Made by a program: the position numbers and the translations under genes | Shown: one piece after another, positions 9,179 through 18,737 of the stretch | How positions within the stretch are numbered: position 1 is the stretch's first letter | How the letters are laid out: every line of letters starts with the position of its first letter | NCBI GenBank assembly: GCA_905182535.1 | Contig: CAJJBZ010000005.1 | Coordinates: forward strand, 62,001-126,000 | From: an uncultured Planktomarina sp. | Lineage (GTDB): Bacteria > Pseudomonadota > Alphaproteobacteria > Rhodobacterales > Rhodobacteraceae | DNA length: 64,000 nucleotides | Reading direction: 5' to 3' | The notes under the pieces: model-generated | Database searches by the model: none | Told to the model about the DNA's origin: nothing | Seen by the model: the letters and a program-made list of their open reading frames with translations, nothing else

Positions 9179-10335
9179 AGATTGCAACAGAGGAATTGGA
9201 CCGGGCCATCTTGGCCCCTATATTTACAGAATTTTTCCGTGCGGGCTTTAAGCTGCTCTATGTTGGTGGCTGTGTGCGCAATGCGGTGATGGCGGTGAAT
9301 GTTACGGATATTGATTTGGCAACGGACGCTACCACTCTGCAAATGTGTGAGATTGCGGCGGCTCTTGATGTGCGCGTGATCTCCACTGGGGAGGCCCACG
9401 GGACTCTGACCTTCCAGCTGGGGAAGCAAGGCTATGAGATTACTACATTTAGGCAGGATATTCGCACAGATGGTCGGCACGCCACTGTGGCTTTTGGGAC
9501 CTCAATAGAGGTGGACGCAGCCCGCCGTGATTTTACCATGAACGCCCTTTATGCAGATGTAGTGGGAAATTTAATTGATCCATTGGGTGGATTGGAAGAT
9601 GCTAAGTCTCACAGGCTTCGGTTCATTGGCGATGCTGGCAGCCGCATTGCTGAGGACTATCTGCGCATTCTAAGGTTTTTCCGATTTTGGGCTTGGTACG
9701 GAGATCCAGATCAGGGCATTAACCCTGAGGGGCTTGCTGCCTCTGCGGAGTTACAATCAGGGCTGGATATGATTTCAAAAGAGCGAATTGGTTCTGAGCT
9801 TTTGAAAATGCTTTCTGCGCCAAATCCTGCGCCGGCGTTATCAGCAATGGCGGTTACAGGCATTCTAGCGCGCATATTACCTGGTGCTACGGCGCGTGAT
9901 TTGGCGTTTTTGGTTGAGGTGGAGCGGGGGTTGGAGCCTGATGGCTTGCGCCGCTTGGCCTTACTTGGTGGAGAAGCCCCACAAGCGCATCTGCGGCTGA
10001 GCAATGCTGCGGCAAAACATGTCGAACAGTTGCGCTACTATGGGCAGAATTCCGAGCTGGCTTTAGCTCATGGCTTTGCGCTTGGAGATGAGCATGGTTG
10101 GTCGTCTTGGTTGCTACGCTCAGTCTGGTTGGAGAACATGCCAGCGCCTGAGGATCGGCAGGCTGTGAGTCTAGGGGCGTTGGCGACTTGTCCCGTGAGG
10201 GCTGAAGATTTGAAGGGCTTGTTTGGGGGTCCGGCACTTGGGGTGGCGCTGCGGCAGGCGCAGGAGGCTTGGCTTGCGTCACATATGCAGCTTGAAAAAT
10301 TTGAACTGATTGCGCAATTGCGTATGGCGCGGTGA
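9175..10335 (+). CDS. cca: CCA tRNA nucleotidyltransferase / poly(A) polymerase family protein
   Basis: A 386-residue class II nucleotidyltransferase that adds or repairs the 3' CCA of tRNA. YVGGCVRNAVM (30-39) and TDIDLAT (44-50, with the two metal-binding aspartates) are the catalytic head. RRDFTMNALY and EDYLRILRFFRF are the downstream neck motifs. The start is the ATG at 9175, which overlaps the Nudix stop; the longer frame from 9067 runs inside that gene. The poly(A) polymerase family shares these motifs, but in this lineage the single copy next to the CoA Nudix gene is the CCA enzyme. Intact. Confidence 0.88.
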   Translation: MKIATEELDRAILAPIFTEFFRAGFKLLYVGGCVRNAVMAVNVTDIDLATDATTLQMCEIAAALDVRVISTGEAHGTLTFQLGKQGYEITTFRQDIRTDGRHATVAFGTSIEVDAARRDFTMNALYADVVGNLIDPLGGLEDAKSHRLRFIGDAGSRIAEDYLRILRFFRFWAWYGDPDQGINPEGLAASAELQSGLDMISKERIGSELLKMLSAPNPAPALSAMAVTGILARILPGATARDLAFLVEVERGLEPDGLRRLALLGGEAPQAHLRLSNAAAKHVEQLRYYGQNSELALAHGFALGDEHGWSSWLLRSVWLENMPAPEDRQAVSLGALATCPVRAEDLKGLFGGPALGVALRQAQEAWLASHMQLEKFELIAQLRMAR

Positions 10336-10385
10336 TAGGATGAAATTTACTTTTGATGAAACCGCGTTAGACATTCTAGGTGCCC

Positions 10386-12225
10386 ATGTTTAAGTTCTTT
10401 GAAAGATTAGTTGATCCTTATCAGCCCTACCCTGTTAGCAATACACCGCCGCAACATCTATGGTCTTTTTTATGTGAATATCTTTTGCCGTTCAAAAAGA
10501 TTTTTTGGTTTTTAGGGTGTTTTTCAGCTGTAGTTGCAGCGATTGAGATTGGCTTGATTTGGTATCTTGGCCGCTTAATTACGTTATTGTCTGACACAAC
10601 CCCAGCCGCGTTTTGGGCTGCTCATAAGGTCGAGCTGATTTCTGTGGCGGTGTTCATTTTGACACTGCGGCCACTTATTCAGGCTATTGATACATTACTG
10701 CAAAATAATGCGATGTTGCCCAACGTTGGTACCTTGGTGCGCTACCGTGCGCATAGACACGTGTTGGGGACAATCGGTCAGCTGGTTTGAGAATGACTTC
10801 GCGGGCCGGATTGCAAACCGCATCATGCAAACCCCACCAGCCACGGGTGAGGTGGTGTTTCAGGCCTTTGATGCGGTTACATTTTCGATTGCTTATTTGA
10901 TTGGGGCCATCTTCTTGTTGGCCGAGGCAGACCCAAGACTTGCCATACCGATGATCATTTGGGCCGGGTTATATGGTACGTTGGTGTTGTGGACGGTCCG
11001 GCTTGTTGGCCCGGCGTCCACGGCGTCCTCTGATGCACGTAGTGCGCTCACGGGCCGGGTGGTGGACAGCTATACCAATATTCATTCGGTCAAGATGTTC
11101 TCGCAAGATGACCAAGAGTTGAACTATGGTGTTGAAGCAATTGAGAAGGCGCGCACTACATTTCAATATGAAATGCGGCTTTATACGCTTATGGATATTG
11201 GGCTGGTGATGCTCAATGGACTGTTGGTGGTCAGCGTTGTGGGGTGGGGTATTTACCTTTGGACGGTGGGTAGTGCTAGCGTTGGAGTGGTTGCCGCCGC
11301 GGCGGCCCTTACCACCCGCATGAATGGTATGTCTGGTTGGATTATATGGGCGCTGACAACTGTGTTTCGTCAATTGGGCGTAATTCGTGAGGGTATGGAA
11401 ACCATCTCAGCTCCGATTGAGCTGGTGGACGCACCGGATGCGGGGTCTTTGCAGATAGAAAGAGGGCACATCTCAGTGTCAAACCTGACCCATCGATATG
11501 GCCGTGACTTTGGTGGGCTGGAGAACGTCTCTTTGGACATTAAGCCTGGGCAAAGCGTTGGACTGGTTGGCGCTAGTGGTGCTGGAAAGTCGACGCTTAT
11601 AAAACTTTTGTTGCGATTTTATGATGTTGAGGTGGGCAGCATTCAATTTGATGGACAAGATATTTCACAAGTCACCCAAGACAGCCTGCGTGCGCAAATT
11701 GGCGTCGTGCAGCAAGACAGCTCTCTACTGCATCGCTCTGTACGTGAGAATATTTTTTATGGTAGGCCCGACGCATCAGAGGAGGACATGATTGAAGCAG
11801 CCAAGAAGGCTGAGGCGCATGATTTTATTGTAACCCTGCAAGATCCGGAGGGGCGCGTGGGCTATGATGCTCAGGTTGGTGAGCGTGGAGTGAAACTTTC
11901 TGGAGGCCAACGCCAGCGAGTAGCCTTAGCACGGGTAATTTTAAAGGATGCTCCGATTTTGGTATTAGACGAGGCTACATCGGCGCTTGATAGTGCTGTA
12001 GAGGCCGAAATCCTCGAAACACTTTATAAATTAATGGCAGGTAAGACGGTAATTGCGATTGCACACCGACTTTCGACGATTGCACGCATGGATCGTATTG
12101 TGGTTCTTGAGGAAGGGCATATTGTCGAAGAGGGAACGCATGCCAGCTTATTGGCGGCGGAAGGGGCTTATGCTGGATTTTGGAAGCATCAGTCTGGCGG
12201 CTTTTTGGCAATGGAAAATACCTAA
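10386..12225 (+). CDS. ABC exporter, fused permease/ATPase (frameshifted near 10768)
   Basis: An MsbA/LmrA-like half transporter of about 613 residues: membrane segments over the first 320 residues, then an ATPase with Walker A GASGAGKST, signature LSGGQRQRVALAR, Walker B ILVLDEATSALD and the switch histidine in AIAHRLST. Both halves are conserved but the frame breaks where RYRAHRHVLG should pass into QSVSWFENDFAGR. One surplus base in TTGGGGAC at 10764-10771 accounts for it. ATG at 10386 (GTG at 10380 is also possible). The stop overlaps the RNA methyltransferase ATG. The exported substrate, perhaps a lipid or envelope precursor, is not indicated. Confidence 0.85.
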
Positions 12226-13439
12226 TGGAAATCACTATTGAGCGCTTGGGTCACCTAGGCGATGGTTTGGCTGCAGGGCCAATCTTCGTAGATCGCGCTC
12301 TACCTGGAGAGGTGGTTTCTGGCGATTTGGTTGGGGACCGGCTGGAGAATGTTCGGATTATTGAGCCCTCGGAACACCGTATTGCGTCTAGCTGTAGCGC
12401 GTTTAAGCGTTGTGGTGGCTGTTCGCTTCACCATGTGAGCCCTGAATTTGTTGCAGATTGGAAGCGGGCTGTTGTGGTACGTGCTTTGGCGGCTCAGGGT
12501 ATGGAAATTGAAGTGCAAGCGATCCACATCTCGCCAGAAAACAGCAGAAGGCGCGCTAAGCTCAGTAGCAGGCGTACCAAAAAGGGCGCAACGGTTGGAT
12601 TTTTTGGCAAGGCTAGCGATACTATTCAAACTATTGAGCCCTGCAAAGTTCTTGCCCCAGAAATTATGGCTATTATCCCCGCCCTTGAGCAATTTACGGT
12701 GAGGTTTGGTTCCCGCAAAGGACAACTTGGATTTTGGGTTCTGTCTACAGATACGGGAATTGACGTCTCAGTAGAGGGCATGGATCATCAAGTCGAAAAT
12801 GATCTAGGGCCATTCGCCCAATGGGCTGGATTAAATGGCATTGCTCGTCTTTCGGTGGGGGGTGAAACAATTTGTCAGCATCAAGCGCCGTATTTGACCT
12901 TTGGTAAGGTGAGGGTTCCGACGCCGTCACGGGCCTTTGCCCAGGCAACCCCGCAGGGCGAAAGGGCACTTCAAGAGGCTGTTGGCCGAGCTTTGGATGG
13001 GGCTGACAGGGTGGTTGATTTATTCTCTGGTGCAGGCACACTCGGACTGCCTTTAGCAGAAGTGGCAACTCTGCATTGCCTAGAAAATGATGAGGGCCTT
13101 CTGAAAGCTCTTGCCCATGGAGTGCGCCATACGCAGGGTATTAAGAAGGTTACTACGTCTGTACGCGATCTCTATCGCAACCCGATCGACCACACAGATC
13201 TGACACAATTTAATGCTGCTATTATTGACCCACCCCGCGCTGGTGCTGAGCAACAGGTTCGGCAATTGGCGCAAAGTAATTTGTGTGAAATAGCGATGGT
13301 GTCCTGCAATCCGGTTACATTTGCCCGTGATGCTAACCTCTTATGCGTTGGCGGATACACTCTAAAATGGGTTGAAGTGGTTGACCAATTCCGCTGGTCT
13401 CCTCATATCGAGATTGTTGCTCACTTTAGTAGGGCATAA
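12225..13439 (+). CDS. TrmA/RlmD-type class I SAM-dependent RNA uridine C5-methyltransferase
   Basis: A 404-residue RNA m5U methyltransferase. It starts with a TRAM-like beta-barrel, then Cys57, Cys63 and Cys66 (in CSAFKRCGGC) and a fourth cysteine in IEPCKVL form the iron-sulfur site of the RlmD/RumA group. The SAM fold has LFSGAGTLGLPLAE, the DPPRAGAEQQ motif, and SCNPVTFARD, whose cysteine is the catalytic nucleophile. The ATG overlaps the ABC exporter stop (TAATG). Whether it modifies 23S rRNA or tRNA cannot be read from the sequence; RlmD-like is the usual name for alphaproteobacterial homologues. Confidence 0.85.
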   Translation: MEITIERLGHLGDGLAAGPIFVDRALPGEVVSGDLVGDRLENVRIIEPSEHRIASSCSAFKRCGGCSLHHVSPEFVADWKRAVVVRALAAQGMEIEVQAIHISPENSRRRAKLSSRRTKKGATVGFFGKASDTIQTIEPCKVLAPEIMAIIPALEQFTVRFGSRKGQLGFWVLSTDTGIDVSVEGMDHQVENDLGPFAQWAGLNGIARLSVGGETICQHQAPYLTFGKVRVPTPSRAFAQATPQGERALQEAVGRALDGADRVVDLFSGAGTLGLPLAEVATLHCLENDEGLLKALAHGVRHTQGIKKVTTSVRDLYRNPIDHTDLTQFNAAIIDPPRAGAEQQVRQLAQSNLCEIAMVSCNPVTFARDANLLCVGGYTLKWVEVVDQFRWSPHIEIVAHFSRA

Positions 13440-13572
13440 ACCTCGGCGAGTGCTATTGGATGATGCTCTGGCGTCCCCAAATGACGACGGAGGTCTGTAT
13501 GGACACAGATAGGTGAGTTGCTTTTTGGCCAAGCTCAGTTAGGGGTGGGCATGAGTGTAAAAGGTGAGGGCA

Positions 13573-14058
13573 ATGACGGCATTTAAATATATCGTGGCCA
13601 TGTGCATTGCACTGTTGCTCACATCTTGCTCTTGGTTGGAGCGGCCTGCGCTGCTAAAGGCCACAGAGATCCAAGTGTATAAGGGTGAACGCCGCATGGT
13701 ATTGCTGAATGGAAATACCATTATTAAGGAATACAATTTTAAACTTGGCTTTGCGCCTACTGGTCACAAACAGTTTCAGGGCGATGGAAAAACACCCGAA
13801 GGCAAGTATTATATAGACCGCAAGAACCCTAAAAGTCGCTATCATCTTTCTGTGGGAATTTCATACCCAAATAAAGCCGATCGTGCAGCCGCGAATGGTA
13901 AGGATCCTGGCGGCGACATTTTTATTCATGGGACACCGAGGCCCTATCGATTCACTTCTAAGGATTGGACTTGGGGCTGTATTGCAGTGAGTAACTCTGA
14001 GATAGATGAAATCTATGAGTTAGTCGGCATTGGAACGACGATCTGGATACTCCCTTAA
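13573..14058 (+). CDS. L,D-transpeptidase (YkuD) lipoprotein
   Basis: A 161-residue envelope protein with a lipoprotein signal ending in LLLTSC (lipidated Cys19) and one YkuD domain. The catalytic region reads DIFIHGTP...TWGCIAVSN, with the histidine and the nucleophilic cysteine of L,D-transpeptidases in place; the usual Ser/Thr-x-Gly-Cys becomes TWGC. Such enzymes make 3-3 cross-links in peptidoglycan or attach proteins to it. The start could be GTG at 13564 or ATG at 13573; I prefer ATG, which gives a more normal signal. Converges on the CAP gene, their stops overlapping by 4 bases. Confidence 0.85.
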   Translation: MTAFKYIVAMCIALLLTSCSWLERPALLKATEIQVYKGERRMVLLNGNTIIKEYNFKLGFAPTGHKQFQGDGKTPEGKYYIDRKNPKSRYHLSVGISYPNKADRAAANGKDPGGDIFIHGTPRPYRFTSKDWTWGCIAVSNSEIDEIYELVGIGTTIWILP

Positions 14059-14576
14059 GCTGAACTTGGTATACCCGTGACCAAAGTCCACCAGATTTTT
14101 CCACTTGTTTCTTGAAACCAACCAAAACCCACCTCTTCGGCGGTTTCAGCCATAATAATATCTTGAGTTGATGGATTTGTCATCCAAGCGGCCAGGGTTT
14201 CCAGCTCAGACTCGAAGGTTTCAGAAATATTCTCTCCTAACAACCGGCCTTGATATCCAACGCGTATTAGACGCTCTGGTGGCGATGAGCCGTCTGATCC
14301 AAAGTGCCAAGCACGGTTTTGGATTGACATGTCACGTGAGTGTGTCGAGGCTGCAGCATTAAGTTCTGAACTTAGTATTAGGCCTTTGAGGCCGCGGGCT
14401 TTGCGGATACTGTTGATGCCGTCTAACATATTAAACTGGATTTTGCTGCTATCAGCTTCTCCGATGACATACGCGCGCTGATATGGCAGGCCATTTGGTC
14501 CCAAATTGGCTTCTGGATTTTGAACGCATGCTGCAAGGAATGCCAAAATAACTGATAAAAATACGCGAAAAGCCAT
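14055..14576 (-). CDS. CAP-domain (SCP/PR-1 type) lipoprotein
   Basis: A 173-residue protein with a lipoprotein signal (MAFRVFLSVILAFLAAC, Cys17 lipidated) followed by a CAP domain: LDGINSIRKARGLKGL, AAASTHSRDMSIQNRAWHFG and the LGENIS motif with the conserved Glu, then VGFGWFQ. Bacterial CAP proteins are secreted and often associated with the cell wall, but their biochemical role is poorly defined. The upstream TTG at 14588 would also be in frame; the ATG at 14576 gives a better signal peptide. It lies between two L,D-transpeptidases, which suggests a role in the envelope. Confidence 0.82.
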   Translation of the reverse strand: MAFRVFLSVILAFLAACVQNPEANLGPNGLPYQRAYVIGEADSSKIQFNMLDGINSIRKARGLKGLILSSELNAAASTHSRDMSIQNRAWHFGSDGSSPPERLIRVGYQGRLLGENISETFESELETLAAWMTNPSTQDIIMAETAEEVGFGWFQETSGKIWWTLVTGIPSSA

Positions 14577-14724
14577 ACCAAACCCCAATCTATTTAGATT
14601 GTCTTAAACTGGATGAGGCTTCAATCAAACCCAATATTGAGTGGAAAATTGCAAATCACACCTATTTGATTTGTGGGAAGTGTAATTATTGCGTAATAAA
14701 ATAAAAAAGCTGGGAGTTGAAGTA

Positions 14725-15324
14725 ATGAACAACGGTAATCTTAATTTACCAAGAAGAGCGTTTCTGGCTGGAGCAGCTTCTCTGACGGGATCCGTTGTGC
14801 TTGCTCAGAACGCGAAGCTACCTGAGGATGACCCGCAGGAAACAAGCGTTTTGAAGACGTCGCGCCGTAATATAAGTAGTTTTCGAATGCTGGATTGGCG
14901 CCCCTATTTTAAAAACTTGCGAAATGGAGCAATTTTGTCGGATATAAGTTCGCGGGCCCTTCACTTTTGGTCTGAAGATGAAGCCGTTTATAAGCTTTAC
15001 CCGACGTCTGTGCCGATGACCGATGATCTAACACGAAAGGGCCGTACTGAAGTGGTTCGAAAAGTGGTTGGACCATCTTGGCGACCTACCCCAGAGATGC
15101 GTAAACGTGATCCAGAGTGGCCCGAATTTATTGGACCCGGACCTGACAATCCGCTTGGTTCTCACGCACTTTATTTATCATGGACATTTTACCGTATTCA
15201 CGGGACGCACGATACGAGGAAAATTGGTCGCAGATCATCCAGTGGCTGCATTGGCCTATATAACGAACAAATTTCTCAACTGTTTGAACTCACCAAGGTG
15301 GGCACTCAAGTACTAATTATTTAA
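14725..15324 (+). CDS. L,D-transpeptidase (ErfK/YbiS type) with Tat-like signal
   Basis: A 199-residue secreted transpeptidase. The N-terminus LPRRAFLAGAASLTGSVVLA has a twin arginine and a moderate hydrophobic stretch, like a Tat signal. The catalytic motif YRIHGTHDTRK...SSGCIGL contains the His and Cys of the YkuD fold. The family forms 3-3 peptidoglycan cross-links or anchors outer-membrane lipoproteins. I chose the ATG at 14725 because GGAG sits about ten bases upstream; TTG at 14689 is in frame but unlikely. Same strand as the lipoprotein transpeptidase at 13573, with the CAP gene between on the other strand. Confidence 0.85.
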   Translation: MNNGNLNLPRRAFLAGAASLTGSVVLAQNAKLPEDDPQETSVLKTSRRNISSFRMLDWRPYFKNLRNGAILSDISSRALHFWSEDEAVYKLYPTSVPMTDDLTRKGRTEVVRKVVGPSWRPTPEMRKRDPEWPEFIGPGPDNPLGSHALYLSWTFYRIHGTHDTRKIGRRSSSGCIGLYNEQISQLFELTKVGTQVLII

Positions 15325-15428
15325 CTATTTTCTCATTTAAGTGTGAGTAGGCTGCATAAATAATTTTTACCTTTGCCTTGGAGGCGCCCTTTTAGTTTGC
15401 AGCCAGTAGATGGGGTTGCTTTAAATCG

Positions 15429-15459
15429 TAAAAAAGGGCCATCGAAGTTATGGCCCTTT
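15429..15459 (-). terminator. Rho-independent terminator after hemH
   Basis: AAAGGGCCAT (15433-15442) and ATGGCCCTTT (15450-15459) form a 10-bp stem with a 7-base loop. Read on the minus strand the stem is followed by a run of Ts (the A run at 15429-15435), so it ends the hemH transcript about 30 bases past its stop. On the plus strand there is no T run beyond the stem. Confidence 0.85.
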
Positions 15460-15488
15460 GCGTTATGCGTGCCAGTTTAAGGCTTGTG

Positions 15489-16547
15489 CTACACCCAGCC
15501 CTGCAGATTTTCTGAAATTACATTGCTCAAAACCGTAATGTGGCCTTCGCTATCATTAAGGCAAGGAATATAAGTGAAGTGTTCCCCCCCTGCATGCTCA
15601 AAGCTTTCCTTAATTTCCTCGTTAATTTCTTCCAGGGTCTCAATGCAATCTGCAGAAAATGCTGGGGCACAGACCGCAATATTTTTTTGACCTTTTTCAG
15701 CCATATGGGCTACCTCCTGCACAGTGTAGGGCTGCAACCACTGCTCTGGTCCGAATTTAGATTGAAAGGTGGTGACGATTTGTGTGTCGTCCCAACCCAA
15801 CCGCTCTTTGAGCAGGCGCGTAGTTTTCTGGCAGTGGCAATGATATGGATCGCCCTGTATCAGATAGCGTTTTGGCACCCCGTGATATGAACAGACCAAG
15901 ATGTCTGGCCGAATTTCTGCTTTTTCATAGGCCTGCTCGATTGATGTAGCTAAGGCGTTAATATAATCTGGGCGGTCAAAGTAGGGGCTGATGGTCCGGG
16001 CTGTTGGTTGCCAGGTTTGTTTCATTAAGCTGCGAAAAAACTCGTCATTTGCTGTGGCGGAGGTGGCTCCAGCATATTGAGGGTAGAGTGGAAAAAACAA
16101 TATTTTCTGACATCCAGCATCAACCATTTTTTGAACAACTGATCGTGTAGATGGGTTGCCGTAGCGCATGCAATATTCGACTATAACCTCGCCGCCATGA
16201 CGTTTGGCAACTTCTGCGCGTACCGCTTCGGTTTGCGCTTTAGTGATTGTTGCTAAAGGGCTCTCGTTAGCCTCATTATTCCAGATCGACTTATAAGCCG
16301 CTCCAGATGAAAAAGGGCGTTTTGTTAAAATGATCAGTTGAAGAAGTGGCTGCCAAAGCCAGGGGCTGTAGTCTATGACCCGCTGATCTGACAGAAACTC
16401 GCCTAAATAGCGCCGCATGGACCAATAGTCATAATTGTCTGGCGTGCCTAGGTTGGACAGCAAAACTCCAATCTTAGGTATCTTAACCTTTGGGTGGTCA
16501 GTGGGGGCGGTAGTAAGAGGCAAATACGTTGGTTGATGTTCTGTCAC
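15489..16547 (-). CDS. hemH: ferrochelatase
   Basis: Inserts ferrous iron into protoporphyrin IX, the last step of heme synthesis, at the inner membrane. The 352-residue protein has GVLLSNLGTPDN near the N-terminus, the SYHGVPKRYLIQGDPY segment with the metal-handling histidine, and the terminal FSADCIETLEEI region with the conserved Glu. No ATG is available; GTG at 16547 with GAGGA upstream is a good start. Transcribed alone, with its own terminator. hemA lies 45 kb away, so heme genes are scattered. Confidence 0.93.
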   Translation of the reverse strand: MTEHQPTYLPLTTAPTDHPKVKIPKIGVLLSNLGTPDNYDYWSMRRYLGEFLSDQRVIDYSPWLWQPLLQLIILTKRPFSSGAAYKSIWNNEANESPLATITKAQTEAVRAEVAKRHGGEVIVEYCMRYGNPSTRSVVQKMVDAGCQKILFFPLYPQYAGATSATANDEFFRSLMKQTWQPTARTISPYFDRPDYINALATSIEQAYEKAEIRPDILVCSYHGVPKRYLIQGDPYHCHCQKTTRLLKERLGWDDTQIVTTFQSKFGPEQWLQPYTVQEVAHMAEKGQKNIAVCAPAFSADCIETLEEINEEIKESFEHAGGEHFTYIPCLNDSEGHITVLSNVISENLQGWV

Positions 16548-16598
16548 TATGAATTCCTCGATGTTTCCCTAAACCAAGTAACTGGATATTCTGTTAGG

Positions 16599-17414
16599 TC
16601 AATTGTTGGATGATTTTTTTGCTTCTTTGAGTGCTTGCTGGAGTGTCTTGCTGACTGATCCGGGCTTTAGGGGCGTTGGCTGACTTGCATCAGGTGCCCA
16701 TCCCGATAAGAATATTAACTCAAAAGTGCAGTTTAACCGGCCCATGGGGTCGGAATACTCTTCAGCATAGATTTTTTGTGTACGTTCAAAAAGGGTCCTT
16801 GCCGTAAGGCTTGTGACACGCGCCGTCATAATATTAGTTTCCCCCATGGCGCGGAGGTCTCGCATGAGGTGATATAAATCACGGTATGAAGTAGGAATTT
16901 TCAGGGAATCTACAACGGGTAACGCCAGCCCAGCGCGCTGTAAAACCGCCCCAAGTTCGCGAATTTCGGCCATTGGAGATACCCTTGGGGATAATCCCCC
17001 GCGTAGATTAGTTTCCGCCACAGACAAAGTGGCGCGCAACTCTGCTAAAGTTTGTCCACCAAAGCAACTGGCCAGGAAGAGACCATCAGGTTGCAAGCCA
17101 CGGCCGCACTGCACAACTTGGCCAATGGGATCATTGCAATGATGCAGGGCTATGGAGTGAATCACCAGATCATAGGCCCCCACTTCCAAACCTAGTGTAT
17201 CCTCATCGGGTATGATGGTGGCTTCAGACAAGGACGAAGCCCAAATTTCTGGGTGGCCTGTAACAATGGCGATCTTTTTAAACGACCTGTTAACCGCCTC
17301 CAGCCTTTCTAAGATCTCATCTCGCGACAATTCCTGTAAAAACATGCCCGCTTTAGTCGCACGAGCGCGTTTAGCAGATTGGACCGTGGTGTTGAAAAGC
17401 TCTGGTGGTATCAT
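16599..17414 (-). CDS. NDUFAF5/BioC-like SAM-dependent methyltransferase fold protein
   Basis: A protein of about 271 residues with a degenerate class I methyltransferase fold: YDLVIHSIALHHCNDPIG is motif IV/post-motif, followed by LQPDGLFLASCFGG. The pattern, including RARATKAGMFLQELSRDEILERLEAVNRSF near the start and NIMTARVTSLTARTLFERTQKIYAEEY, is that of alphaproteobacterial relatives of NDUFAF5, which in mitochondria hydroxylates an arginine of complex I subunit NDUFS7. The glycine-rich SAM loop is weak here, as in that group. I start at the ATG at 17414; the ORF extends to 17522 without family similarity. Divergent from grxC. Confidence 0.72.
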   Translation of the reverse strand: MIPPELFNTTVQSAKRARATKAGMFLQELSRDEILERLEAVNRSFKKIAIVTGHPEIWASSLSEATIIPDEDTLGLEVGAYDLVIHSIALHHCNDPIGQVVQCGRGLQPDGLFLASCFGGQTLAELRATLSVAETNLRGGLSPRVSPMAEIRELGAVLQRAGLALPVVDSLKIPTSYRDLYHLMRDLRAMGETNIMTARVTSLTARTLFERTQKIYAEEYSDPMGRLNCTFELIFLSGWAPDASQPTPLKPGSVSKTLQQALKEAKKSSNN

Positions 17415-17649
17415 TGGGCTTGGGTAAAAGGGAGCTGGACGTATTGCAAGCGCTGTTGAGATTAAGTCATATCGCTTGATGCTGAGTGTTAGTGAAAGCA
17501 GACCCGCGCTTACTTTTGTCATTGGCGTGCTAACCTGTGAAGCTGCCCGTGTTCACCGGTAGGTAAGAGATACTGAAGCATGCATCTTAACGCTGGCCTG
17601 TGCGACAAAACCTGCATAAACTACTAAGTGATTTAAGGAGTCTAAGTGA

Positions 17650-17907
17650 ATGCCAATTGTTGAACTATACACCTCTTCTCTTTGCGGGTTTTGCCACGCT
17701 GCAAAACGATTACTCTCTAGTAAAAGTGCTACCTATCGTGAGATTGATCTTTCGCGAGATCCAGGGCGGCGCTCAGAAATGTTAGTGCGGGCCAATGGCA
17801 GCCATACGGTGCCTCAGATTTTTATTAATGATCAGCACATTGGCGGCTGTGACGAGCTGTACGCGTTGGACCGCTCAGGCAAGTTAGGGGTTATGTTGTT
17901 GGAGTGA
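17650..17907 (+). CDS. grxC: glutaredoxin 3
   Basis: An 85-residue glutaredoxin that reduces disulfides with glutathione. The active site reads CGFC (Cys12, Cys15), where E. coli GrxC has CPYC; HTVPQIFINDQHIGGCDEL carries the cis-proline and the glutathione-binding GGCDE. Good ribosome-binding site (AAGGAG at 17635-17640). The stop overlaps the GTG of the Nit-type hydrolase, and both act in glutathione chemistry, a frequent pairing in alphaproteobacteria. Confidence 0.92.
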   Translation: MPIVELYTSSLCGFCHAAKRLLSSKSATYREIDLSRDPGRRSEMLVRANGSHTVPQIFINDQHIGGCDELYALDRSGKLGVMLLE

Positions 17908-18737
17908 GGGTAGCTGTTGCACAGATAACGTCCAGCGACCAACCGGCGGAAAACTTAGCGTCTGTTTTGGCGTTGATGGATCAATCTAATGACCAAGACA
18001 TTCTATTTTTACCAGAAATTACTAATTGTGTGTCGCTGGATAGGGCGCATCAGGCTCAGGTTTTGGATGATGTTGATAATAACCTCTTTCTAGATGCTGT
18101 GTGTAAAAAGGCTCGTGCCCTTGGCCTTTGGGTGGCTTTGGGGTCGATCGCGCTTAAAACCCATGATGTTGATGGTCGATATACTAATCGATCCATCTTA
18201 ATTGATGCCTGTGGGGCCGTTGTGGCGCAATATGATAAAATTCATATGTTTGATGTTACAGTGTCTGACACTGAGCGGTACCATGAATCTAAGGGTTACA
18301 GACCTGGTGATACTGCTGTTTTAGCGCGAACTCCTTGGGGCAGTATGGGGCTTAGTATTTGCTATGATCTGCGCTTCCCAGCGCTGTATCGTATTTTGGC
18401 GCAGGCAGGTGCCGTCATGTTGGTAGTTCCCTCTGCATTTTCTAGACCCACGGGTGAGGCGCATTGGCACACATTATTGCGGGCACGTGCCATTGAAAAT
18501 GGATGTTTTGTGCTTGCTTCGGCGCAAACTGGAGAGCACCCTGGATCAGGGCGTAAAACTTATGGCCACAGTTTGATTGTGGATCCGTGGGGGCAAGTGA
18601 TAATGGATGCGGGGCAGAAACCAGGATTGTATTTCACTGAACTTGACCTAAAAGCTGTAACCAGAGCGCGTATGCGAATAGCATCCCTAAGACACGACCG
18701 CCCCTTTGAAGTGAGGCATTATCCGAGCAATGACTAA
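17904..18737 (+). CDS. carbon-nitrogen hydrolase, Nit1/deaminated-glutathione amidase type
   Basis: A 277-residue nitrilase-superfamily amidase. The catalytic triad is visible: Glu in FLPEITN (about 43), Lys in YDKIHMFDV (about 112), Cys in SICYDLRFP (about 153). Members of the Nit1 branch remove the amide from deaminated glutathione made by transaminase side reactions. Its 4-base overlap with grxC (GTGA) supports a glutathione-linked role. Substrate specificity is inferred from family and context. It overlaps the MarR gene by 8 bases. Confidence 0.87.
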   Translation: MRVAVAQITSSDQPAENLASVLALMDQSNDQDILFLPEITNCVSLDRAHQAQVLDDVDNNLFLDAVCKKARALGLWVALGSIALKTHDVDGRYTNRSILIDACGAVVAQYDKIHMFDVTVSDTERYHESKGYRPGDTAVLARTPWGSMGLSICYDLRFPALYRILAQAGAVMLVVPSAFSRPTGEAHWHTLLRARAIENGCFVLASAQTGEHPGSGRKTYGHSLIVDPWGQVIMDAGQKPGLYFTELDLKAVTRARMRIASLRHDRPFEVRHYPSND

